A stretch of 62,000 bases of DNA. It comes from Bugula neritina. Lineage: Eukaryota > Bryozoa > Gymnolaemata > Cheilostomatida > Bugulidae. Of this stretch, positions 34,401-46,400 are shown piece after piece; within the stretch, counting starts at the first letter, position 1, and each line of letters starts with the position of its first letter. The stretch lies in contig OZ037771.1 of the NCBI GenBank assembly GCA_964035545.1, forward strand, positions 10,641,480 through 10,703,479, given 5' to 3'. Under the pieces are notes generated by a model. That model ran no database searches. It saw only the letters and a program-made list of their open reading frames with translations, and was not told the origin of the DNA. The translations under genes were made by a program, and so were the position numbers.

Positions 34401-37400
34401 TAGTTAATCTCAAGAAGCAAGGTACTACTCTAAGGTCTAAGGTAACAATGCTAGCTAATCTCATATAATCAGCAATCTCTAGTAGCAGCTCTACACAAGT
34501 AGAGTGTCTGCAATCTCAGCTTGAATCTACATATCAAGAGTTTCTAACTATCCATTATGACTTTTCGGAATACGTTTCATCAGATGAGTCAATGGAAGAC
34601 ATTGCTTATGTTAATAAGATGAGTCCAGTAGAGTACCATCTAGCTGTAAAGGCTATTTATGACAAAACTCTTTCTGACTGCATAACTTGGCATAGCAAAT
34701 TCTATAAAATCAAGCGCAGCCTTATTTTAGCAATTAAGAAAGCCAATGGAATAATTACTGATTGTACTGACAACACTCTTCTCACTGAACATCATAGTAA
34801 ATGTGCAACTCTTTCGGAAATTTTGGTGGATACCATAGGTTTTTCTGATTTAATATTAGAACTAGACGAAGTTATTTTATCTTTAGATTATTGCATGTCT
34901 AAGTCTATTCCTATGTCAAGGGTTCAGTCACAGAGCATGAATTTTGAACACCATGAATCTGATCCGTCCGGTCCGGTCTTGTGGAGATGGGCATGAGTGG
35001 GGGCGCGGGTCATGCACCGACTATGGTCATGTTGGATTGGTTGTTTCCTTCTAGATCACACCCTAGCACACGTGAGGCTACTCTTGCATCAAATTCAGGT
35101 ATCACAGCAAACGGTAGTGACAGGCAGGTACTACGGGAAGATCATACATCCAGTGAAGCTTTGGCATCAAATCCAGGTGTCATAGCAATTTGCTAGCAGA
35201 GCATTTGCTAGCAGTTGAAGACCAAGAAAACATTGGGATGAAAAAGTATGGTAGTCAGGTTATAGAAAGCCTGCCTAAGTGTTCCAAATTCAAGTACTTG
35301 GGCACAATAATCCACCAAAAAGGAGGCTGCTGGAGGCAGCTTGAGTTGAGAATATCCAAGGCTTGGAATAAGTGGAGAGAGTTGTCTGGTGTGCTCTGTG
35401 ACAAAAAATGCCTACAAAACTGAAAGTGCTGATTTATAAAACAGCTATCAGACCAGTGCTGCTATATGGAAATGAGACATGGCCTATCACAAAATCTCTG
35501 GCGGGTAAGATGTCATCATGTGAGATGCGCATGCTGCGATACTGTTTAAACGTCAGTTTAAAAGATCATAGGCCAAATGAAGAAATAACAGCAGAAGCCA
35601 GAGTGATGCCGATTAAAGACCTGATGAGGAAGAGACGAATGCAGTGGTATGGGCATGTTAGAAGAAGAGAAAGTGAGGATGACATCTGGAGAGTGTCAGA
35701 GATGACAGTTGAAGGAGTTCGACCTAGGGGTAGACCGAAGCAAAGATGGTGTGATACAATAAACTCAGACCTTAGATGGCTTAATCTAGATGGTGCAGAT
35801 GCTGAAGATCGAGTTCGATGAAGAAGTCTGATATAACTTGGTATCAAGCAAAAACCCGCCACGCGCGCAGGACCACGCCGGTGAAAGGTGACCAATTTAA
35901 ATGTTGAATTGTAGAACATTCCCAAAATATTCATCTCAGAAAAAAAAGAAACTATTCTGAATATTTTATGATTCTTTTTACTGTTCTCTAAACATTTCCA
36001 TTGACTTGCAGGCATGATATATAAACAAATGCTTTTAAAGCATATATAGCTATCTGCTATGTTTGACATTTTTAGATCAGATATTGTTTAAAATTACAAA
36101 TTTAATCTATCTATTTTAATACATATTTTTATATCTGTAATAATATTTTTGGTAAGAATATTAAATAGTAGGGTGGCCTAGTTATTTTTATAGTATAGAT
36201 GTTTAAATACGTGAACATGTTAATACAAATGAGTCAGTGCCTTCATAAACGTACAGGCTTGTGTTCCAACCCATAATTTGGATCATTTGGATTTTAGTAA
36301 GACAGGGCTGACTAGTGTAGCTATATTGTGTGAGATGAGCATGCTATTATTGTCCTAAGAGTTGAAAAGTTAACAGTTCTAAACAGAGTGGTGACAGCCA
36401 GCAAAACAAATGATAATATGATAGCTGCCAGCTTCAGAATTGCTCAATTACCCAAAACCACAAATATGGTTTAAAGTTTTCTTTTTGTGAAATTTATCAA
36501 AAACACAAATTTTTAAAAAATTTCCAAAACTGCTAATATGTGTCTTATCCTAAAATATTAATCTCAGAAAAAATTAAACTCATACTAGTAATAGTCTTCA
36601 CTCAAACCTTATATTTCTACTAATTTCATGGGCCTTAATCTATATATCATGGAAACTGCCCTTCCGCCTGGTGGGAGGAGACTACTTCAAAATACAAATG
36701 CCCCTAGAAGGACATCTATTCATTACTTCTTCATCAATGTGAAGCGTAAAAGAATTCAACGAAGAGATAAGAAAGATATATTCTCGTGTTAGCTATGTCT
36801 TACATGTTTGGACATAGCTGTTTGGCAACAAAACCTAAACTAGATTTGTTCAACAATCTACCAACGCAAGCATCAATTGAAAATGGGTTTCATGCAGAAC
36901 ATATGCCAACAATATTGCTAACAGGTTCTGGACCCATTAAATTCTCTGTATCAGGAGATTCAAATTATTATATTGTGGTGGCTCGTAGAGCTACCAGCAA
37001 CACAATACGCAAGGTTGTGTATTGACCCGGAACGATGTACTAGCCAATTAGCTAAGCTGCTTATGAGTAATAGTAGCAGCTTCGCGCTACTAGCTCAGTT
37101 GAGGATAGTGCTGTAAATTAAATAGACGTGCGTATAATTACTGTTGTATATTAGATTTTATTATGTATTCTTGTATTCAAATATAACGATATCTACTCGA
37201 ATTATCTCGGTGAAGTTTCTCTAGTAATAAATAGACTCTCTTGGTTGCACATCGACCCTAAATCCGAAAATCATAACAGTGGTGGCAGCGGTGGGATAGT
37301 GTACATCAAAGATGGAGACTGAAAATGCTAGAATGCAACCACCCCCAGTAGAAGGTGAGCGTAGAAATGATGTTAACCCTGTGAATCGTGAGGGAGAAGA

Positions 37401-40400
37401 AGCTTATAGATATTGCTTGAAAGCTCCCATCCTTTACTGGGTCAGAAGATGTCGAACAGTTTATACAAGAATTTAGAGAGGTAATGGAGATTGCTCAATG
37501 GCCGCATAGAGTGGCCCTTATCCAATTGCGGAGAGCGTTGACGGAGCAAGCCAAGCCGTACGGAGTGGGAACGGACGTAAAAGGGATACTGGCTGCGCTG
37601 CGGGCCCGTTTTGGCATCTCCGAAATAGACGCTAGGACCAAGCTACAGAGATTGTGCTGCACCCCGCGGACCTCGCTGCAAGAACATGCCGCGACGGTGA
37701 AGAAGCTGGCACAGATTGCGTATAGTGACCTACCAGCGCAACACCAAGAGCGTTACACATACGACGCCTTTGTCCAGTCGCTAAACGACCTGGGCCTACA
37801 CCATCAACTTCGAGCTAAAGGGATAACCAGAATAGAGAATGCCCTGAAGGCTGGAGAAGCTTACCTGTTGGCTACCCAAATGCATCGAGCACAACGGAAC
37901 CCACCAGTAGTTGGAGTCAGTGCTGCCAGGGCTACAACAGGCCCCGAAGCTCCCCCGCTGGAAGCCGAAGTGGACCGTATGGTAGAGATGCTGGGACAAC
38001 TGGTAACAATTCTGGCCGGCGCTGGCCCCGGTCAGGCCCTGCGGGTGCCACCAACACCTGTGGGGCAGGGCTGGAGTAGTGCTGGTCAGGACCACGGACA
38101 GAAAGGACGACCCCAATACCAGGGGGCGTTAAACTGTCACGGCCCGCGGACACTCTCCCTCCCCGCGGGCCACAACTGAAGGAGTCTGGTGGGACACGCC
38201 GTCGTCTGTCCGTACGGACACGACGGAACACTCCCCCCGAGTGGCAGGTACCACGCAGGACTAGCAGGCCCGCGCAACGGCCAAGTACCTTCTCCATGCC
38301 ACTCGCCAACCGGTTCCACCGGTTACCTTGGGAAGAGGAGCCCGCCACTGAAATGGAGCCGGAAGGCCCAGTGGAGAGCCCCAAACCCCGCCGGCACCAA
38401 CCTCGCCGCCGGAAACCCCGTAAACCACGGGTGAAACCCCCGCCGTCCTATCAATTTAAGACAGCACATGCGGGGGGTGAAAGTACAACCACATGGAGAG
38501 AGCTATTTCCTACCCGGAAAGGTGGCCGGCAACGCCCTCACTTTCCTGCTCGACTCCGGTTGTACTACCAACCTTCTCAGTCGTAGAGTCTTTGAGGCAC
38601 TGCCCCGCCGGGACAGGGATAGAGTACGACCGTATACGGGGGAACATGGCACCCTGGCAAACGGGTCATGTATTCCCTTCTACGGTATTATCGAGCTCCC
38701 TGGGCGTGTCCGAGACCAGGCTGTACAGGAGACTTTTGTCATAAGCCAACTGGAGGAAGATGCTATCCTCGGAATGCCCTTCTTGAAGCAACACCAGTGT
38801 CGAATAGACTTCAGCAAGTCGGTGGTGCTGATGGGCGGGCGAGAACTCGCCTGTATGGATAAGTTTGGGCGTCCTCTGGTGGGCGGTGTTCAGGTAGTCC
38901 GAAACTGCACCGTGCCCGGACGCTCCAGAGCTACTATCCACTGCCGAGTGAACAGCAACCGGATAGCCAGGCTCGGGGTCGTTGAAGGCGCGCACGAAAG
39001 GATCCAACTCGCTAGTAGTTTAAACCGACTAACTGAGCGAGGGGAGGTCTTAGTGCAGTGTGTCAACCCCTTTACCGAGCCCATTGAGCTCCCAGCTGGG
39101 TCAATGCTGGGCCGGTTCCACTCCGTCCAGGAAGAGGACGTGGGCCCGTCGCTGGGTGACGCGACGGAGACACCCCCTCGACACCCTACTCAGGGGCGAG
39201 GGGCAGTCCCAACACATCTCCGAGAGTTATATGAAACAGCCTGTGGCGGCTGTGCGAGCAACAAGGAACGCCAAGCGATGGCGAAGTTGCTACGCGACTA
39301 CGGTGATGTGTTCAGCAGCGGAGATCATGACGTGGGGCTGACGGGAGTGGTCAGACACGAAATACCGCTGACTGCAGGGACAGTCCCTGTCCGGCAACCC
39401 ACACGCAGGCTGGGGCCGGAAAAAGAGAAGGAGGTTAGCCGACAAGTACGAGATCTTCTGGACCGCGGCCTCATAGAGCCCGCCCATAGTGCGTGGAGCT
39501 CACCGGTCGTACTGGTCCGGAAGTTGGCAGTTGGCGGTTCTGTGTGGATTACCGCAAACTCAATAACGTAACAATACAGGACGCCTACCCTCTACCTCGT
39601 ATTGACCAGTCATTGGACGCCCTAGCTGGCAGCAAGTACTTCAGTACGTTAGACTTGCTGAGTGGCTATTGGCAAGTCCCTCTGAGTCCCGACGCCCAGG
39701 AGAAAGCGGCGTTTATCACACGGGACGGGTTGTGGAAGTGGAAGGTGCTGCCCTTCGGGTTAACCTCCGCCCCAGCCACCTTCCAGAAGCTGATGGAGCA
39801 AGTCCTTAGCGGGCTCCATTGGAAGACACTGCTGGTCTACCTCGATGATGTCATCGTGATCTCCCCAGACTTCGAGACACATGTCAGTCGTCTGCAGGAG
39901 GTTTTCGAGAGACTCCGAGGTGCCGGTCTTAAGCTCAAACCTTCCAAGTGCGCTCTATTGCAGCCGGAGGTCAAGTACCTGGGGCACGTTGTCGGTCGGA
40001 ACGGCGTGGCAACGAATCCCGAAAAGGTACGGGCGATAGAAGACTGGGTCACCCCCCAAGACTTGACCGGACTCCGGGCTTTCTTGGGGCTGGTAGGGTA
40101 TTACAGGCAATACATACCGGACTTTGCGGGCATAGCCCAGCCGTTAAACCGGCTCACCGCAAAGGGAGTGACGTGGCAGTGGACCCCAGTCGAACAAGGA
40201 GCGTTCAACCGCCTCAAGGGCTGCCTGCTAACGACGCCCATCTTGGCCTACCCAGACCCCACTCTGGAGTACATCCTCGACACGGACGCCAGTGACCAAA
40301 ATGTTGGCGCTGTGTTGTCTCAAGTGCAAGAAGGCCAAGAGGTAGTAGTAGCCTACTACAGCAAGTCTCTCTTACCCGCTGAACGAAATTACTGCACTAC

Positions 40401-43400
40401 CCGCAAGAAGCTTCTGGCAGTAATCAAGTCAGTGAAGCACTTCAGACCATACTTATACGGCAGGAAGTTCCGGCTGCGTACGGATCATGCCTCGCTGATC
40501 TGGTTGTGCAAGAGAGCAGAGCCCTCCAGTCAGGTCGCCCGGTGGCTCGAAATCCTAGCTGAATTCTCCTACCGGATCGAACATCGACCGGGCAGGAGAC
40601 ACAGCAATGCGGATGGGTTGAGCCGCCAACCTGATGGAGGTTGCAAACAGTGTCTCAACATTGAGAGGAGGGACGGAGGTCCCCCGCGATGTGAGTTAGA
40701 GACGCTGTCTCGCCATGGAGCACCGTTTGACTGGGACCAGGGTCAACTCAAACAGGAGGTTGACGAGTCCCCGGAGGTTGTACAAAACCTCCGCGCCAAC
40801 CCTGTACTGGCCGATAATGTCCGAGAGCTGAAGAAGCTCCAAGAAGAGCTACCTGGAGTAGTGGCAGACATATATCGGGCCAAAAAGGAAGGGCGACGAC
40901 CCAGCGAGGAACGCGCAAGACAGGGATGCGCCGAGTTCCGGCTATACTGTCAGCGTTGGGACTCGCTGCGGATCGGGCAGGATGGTCTACTGACCATTTC
41001 TCTAGCTGCCAGCGGCAGACACCCGGAAAGGAAAAGGGTGGTCTGTCCCACTGCCATCCGCCGTGAGCTGATTTGGGACACTCACAAACAGGCCCACGCA
41101 GGGGTCAAGAGAGTGATCTCCAAATTACGGCTCCGGTGGTATTGGCCACAAATGGAGCGTGACGTCCGACTCAGAGTCAAACAGTGTGAGATCTGCCAGG
41201 CCAGTAAACATAGCCGCCCCCCTGGTGAAGCGGGACGGCGGAGGCTATATGCTGGAAAGCCCTGGCAAGTAGTCGCTGTAGACCTGGTCGGACCCATGCC
41301 CCTGACCCCTAGAGGCAATAGTTGGATCTTAGTACTGGCCGACCACTTTACTAGGTGGGCGGATGCTCTGGCTATCCCAGATGCGTCAGCCCCAACAGTG
41401 GCCAGGGCACTAGACCAACATGTATTCTGTTATTTTGGTCTCCCCGAACAGATACACTCTGATCAAGGCGCTCAGTTCCAGTCTCAACTGATGAGCAACC
41501 TTTGCCATCTCTGGGGAATAAATCAGAGCTGGACCACCCCCTACCACCCTCAAGGTAACGGGGTGGTGGAGCGCAACAACCGGATGCTAGGTGATGCGCT
41601 CCGGAGTCTCCTCCTTGGACGAGGCCAAGAGGAATGGGATACGGTGTTGCCGCAAGTCATGCGTGCATACCGTAGCACCCCATACACCAGTACTGGTGAG
41701 ACCCCAAACCTCTTGATGCTCGGGAGAGAGACTCGTGTCCCTGACCATCTTACCTACCACGTTCCAGAGCAAGACAACTCGGTTCACGAGTATGCCAGTG
41801 AACTAGTGGAACGGATGAAGGCCGCACACGATATACTGCGTGAACAGCAGTGGAAGGTGCGGCACGAAGATTCTGAAGAACCACCTCTCTACCAAACGGG
41901 AGATAAGGTGTGGATGGTCAATTACCGTAGGCGTCGCGGACAGGCTGACAAACTAAAGCCTAAGTTTGTAGGACCCTACGTGATCGTCGAGGCTATGCCC
42001 AATCATACGTACAAGATTGAGCGCTCAGGACAGGTGTCTATCCAGAATGAGTCTCGCTTGAAACCGTATTGGGCTAGCCCCGACCCGGTGGGAGAAGCCC
42101 CCCCGTTGTTGGAGCCCAGGAGGCAGACAACAACACGCGGGCGACGGCGGCATGGACCTGAATACGAAGTGGTCATACCGCGGGAAGAAAACTTGGTGAG
42201 AGAGGAGCGACAGCTTTTGCCAACGGAAGCGTGTCCGCCACCGCCAAGTCTAACTCCATCACTTCCAGAAACCGAGCCGGTTCCGGAAGTGCAAACCCCC
42301 ACGAAGGGAGGGGCTCCATCCGGAGAACAAGAAGAGGTGACCGCTAACGGTGAAGTAGAGACGCCATTAGAGGCCCCTACTAACGAACCGGTGAGCGTGT
42401 CACCCCCCCTAGAACGGGGACAGCGTACGAGGAAACCCCCACCATATTTAAAAGACTTCGTATGTGACTGCATTAGAAGCGGCACGCATGAAAGTCTAGG
42501 GGAAAACCGTACGATAAAATGTTGGAGTTGTGAACCCCACGCAAATATCAACTTTTGCGAGGGCGGAATAGTGGGAGGAATTAATGCGCGTAAAGCAAAT
42601 AGTTCCGACCTCGTGCCTCAGAAACGATGCTCAGTCTTTTCTTATGCTGACATCGCCAGAGGCAGACGTATATCACAACCAACTCCAATCTTACCAAGAA
42701 CGTTGAGTATGGACATTAATACCGAGTTTACAGGTAAGCCAGTATAAGTCTTGTATTCCTATCCATGGAAACGGGCTCGATGCCAGTAAATTCTGAACTA
42801 ATTCAACAGATTGAATCAGAATTACTGGGAACCACGTTTCACGTGAATGACGATGAAGACACTGTAATGGCCGACGGTCTGTTAGACCTGGAGCTAGACA
42901 CTGTTCTTGGTCAGTCCACACATGATTCACTGGTTCCTCGAGTGCATTCTAAAAGTTGTGACTCTCAGGCTAGTAACAGTCGACCGTCACTAGAATTATG
43001 TTGTAAAGATCCACCGTGATCTAACAATAATTCTACTTTTGTAGACACACTCGCGCCCGTCTCTCCGGGCATGCCTTCTCTAGAGATGGCATGGGACCCA
43101 GAGCCGGCCTCACCAACTTCCACAACCGGACAACTGCCACCCCAGTTGGAAGCAACCTCTAACTGGACTACCCCTGCCACAGAGAAAGAGATCAAGACTC
43201 ATAGAGGAGATGACAGTAACCGCAAATGTCGCCTATGTCAGCAGCGGTTTACAACCCATCGTAGGCTGAGAGTCCACTTGCCGCAGCATTACATCACAAC
43301 GTTCTGCCCCTGCGGAGAATATACACAAGATAGTTAAGGGCATCCTCACTAAGAATATCATAAATTTCTCTCAAAATGTAGTTCGGGTTCTTGAATAATA

Positions 43401-46400
43401 TTGCTCTGCGGGTGGCATGTGTGTTGCCTACTTGTAATTGTTTAGCCTAAGATTAAACTACAACCAATAAGCAGCAACCTTCGTTAGGGCTGCGTTATCT
43501 ATCAACATTCCATTATTGGTGCTACATAAACAAAGTACAAAGCAAGCTATTCATTATAGCCTGCCAGCTAGCTAGGCTGTAATTATTATGTAGGCGCCAA
43601 TATCTTCTCATCCCTACGTGCTCAGTGAAGCGTGAAGTGCTGCGAGCTGCTAGTTTCTTATGAGAAAATATGGCATTTTCAGTGTATAAATCACCAATTT
43701 ATGAGCATTCTAGCAGAGTTATTGAAAAAAGAAAAAAACCTACACTGGAGAAATATCTTAGGATTCCAGCAGTGCAATTTTTATTCAGATATCATGCTTT
43801 GCTGCTGAGATATTTTACTGGTACTGAAAAGTCAGCTTTTCAGGCAAAATTGGGCAAAATTCGGCAGTTTTTTGTCTATAACTTCGCAAAAAAATGAAAA
43901 TTGAAATTTCCAAAAAACTTACACTGGAGAAAAAGAAGATCTACAACATAGTTTTTAAATTTTGACTCTAGCACAATTAGGTGAGATTTTATTTTACTGG
44001 TACTGAATTCTTATATGATTACAATGCAAACCTCAGCAAGGCAGTTGCAGCTAAAAGGTTGCCCTTAACTATCCTGTGTAGTTACAATCGTGATTATCTA
44101 CTGCGTCACCAACGCACTATGCAGTGCTTTCAAGGACACGTCTATGAAGTAGACAAAGCATCATATCCCGCATTCCTTAACGCCATCAGACCCCTCATCA
44201 CTGACTCAGCTCTGCTGTCTCTCCTGGAGCAAGGCTTCCCCTCCCCTCGACCCATCATCTCTGAAACCATGGATAAGCCTACAAAATCAACTAACTCCCC
44301 ACCTCTCAGTCCTATACCTCAACCGCATACACTTCCCCGTGTCGTACTACAGAGGGTAGACACGAAGGCGTATACACTCCCTCCCCCACTTCCATCTTCA
44401 GAACGAAAACGGCACAGACAGCAGACCTTCTCTCGTTCATCTCCTCTGGCCCGCAACTTACGTGAAGTAGAAGCTAGGGCCCGCGACCTGGAGCAAGAAG
44501 TGTATAGACTGGCCCCGCGCATGCATGCTGCCTCCAGTGAGCTCAAGTATCTACAGGAGTCTATTAAACGCATGAGGCGGGCGGCCCACGATTAACATGA
44601 GTCCATCTCCAATTCCATACTACTCTTCCCCCTTACCTCTCTGTGGCATTCCCTCCTGTTACGGTGGCACGTACTCTACATGTAAATAGGACTTTCTTTT
44701 ACATACTTGCATCATTCATTGTGCATATATTTTTTTATATATACCTGTATCTCTTATCAGTTGGCTCTTGTATATACTTTTGTATCATTCTCTCTCTGCC
44801 CACTGATGTATAAGTTTTTTTACGTGAATTATATTTTTATCAGAAAGAGGGCTTTCTGCTGGAGGGGGCAGTGTGGTGGCTCGTAGAGCTACCAGCAACA
44901 CAATACGCAAGGTTGCGTATTGACCCGGAACGATGTACTAGCCAATTAGCTAAGCTGCTTATGAGTAATAGTAGCAGCTTCGCGCTACTAGCTCAGTTGA
45001 GGATAGTGCTGTAAATTAAATAGACGTGCGTATAATTACTGTTGTATATTAGATTTTATTATGTATTCTTGTATTCAAATATAACGATATCTACTCGAAT
45101 TATCTCGGTGAAGTTTCTCTAGTAATAAATAGACTCTCTTGGTTGCACATCGACCCTAAATCCGAAAATCATAACAATATGGACCTTAATGGTAGTCATA
45201 TTATGCTAGAAGTAAAAATTACCAAGGAAGATGGAACTAATATTGACAATTTTGGTGATGTTGGTCCTGTAAATCTCATCACACATTCACTCTTTCAGCA
45301 TATAGATGTGAGTTTAAATGATGTTGTCATTAGTAACGCATCAAATCTTTATCAATATCGAGCAGAGTTAGAGACTTTACTCAGTTATAATCAAGAAGCT
45401 AAGGAATCACAATTGTCAATGTTATTGTACTCCAAAAACACATATGAATGATGTCAATGATAATGTTCACCTGGCTGTTAGAAAAGCTATAGCAGAAGCT
45501 AGCCAAGTTGTACAGTTAATGATGAAACCTCATGCAGATATATTTGTTCAAAACTGATTCATACTAAATGATATGGACTGAAAACTGAAGTTAGTTAGAA
45601 ATAATGATAATCTAGTGCTTATGGCCCCTCAAAATTCCAGCTTCAAAATGAGGATTTTGAATGCATCTTTCTTTGCGTGAAAAGTGAAAATTAACTCTGG
45701 CATACAACTGAAACACATTGATAAATTAGACAAATTATTGCAGCTAGTTAGCTACCCTGTTAGGAGAGTAGATATAAAATCATTCAACTGAATCACTATC
45801 TTGAAACGAAGAAAACTTTTTCCACGGTATACTAGTAATAGCAATGGTAAATTCTAGAGCATATGAAGGAACTTATGAACTGAACTCCTTCAACTTTGTA
45901 CATAATAATCTTAAATACTGTAACTTGCTGGTTGATGGTAAAAGTATGCCACAGAAACCTCTAGTTTCAGATTTTACCAATCATAGTAGGTACCCTAAGA
46001 AATTATTTCATGCAGCTGAAATCAACCGGAAAGGTGTTCAATAATGGTGGTTTGGATATAAACAGATCAGATTATGAAAATAGCTATAGTCTATTGGCAT
46101 TTGACTTAACTTCAGCTTTGGATGAGAGTGGTTGTTATCACGTTATAAAGAAAGTCAACATTCAATTAGAGTTTAAGTTTGACCACGGACTTGACCAGCC
46201 TGTTAACGTAATAGTGTATTCTGAGTTTGATTCAGCTATAAAAATAGATAAAAATAGAGCTGTACTTACCAACTTCTTCACACAATGAACACAAAAGAGA
46301 TGTACTCCATTCTCAACAGTGATGACAAAGTAAAAGAGATGAACTTTCTCGGCGTGTTGCCAATTGATAGAATTTCAAAAGAAGCTCTTCAGGGTTTGTG

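Larger units (their letters stand above)
36974..45176 (+). mobile_element. LTR element 2, Ty3/gypsy type, recent insertion
   Basis: LTRs 36974-37278 and 44872-45176 (305 bases each, one difference by eye), starting TGTGGTGG and ending ATAACA. The target duplication is ATAT (36970-36973 and 45177-45180). The primer site matches tRNA-Leu, and the purine tract is GGAGGGGGCAG. Order: gag, protease-RT-RNase H-integrase, ORF3. It disrupts the Polinton capsid gene. Despite young LTRs, gag and pol each have a shift and ORF3 carries a TGA and a 755-bp insertion. Confidence 0.95.

Noticed and set aside
35566-36069. Minus-strand open frame of 167 codons
   Set aside because: Antisense shadow of the RTE fragment; no domain seen.
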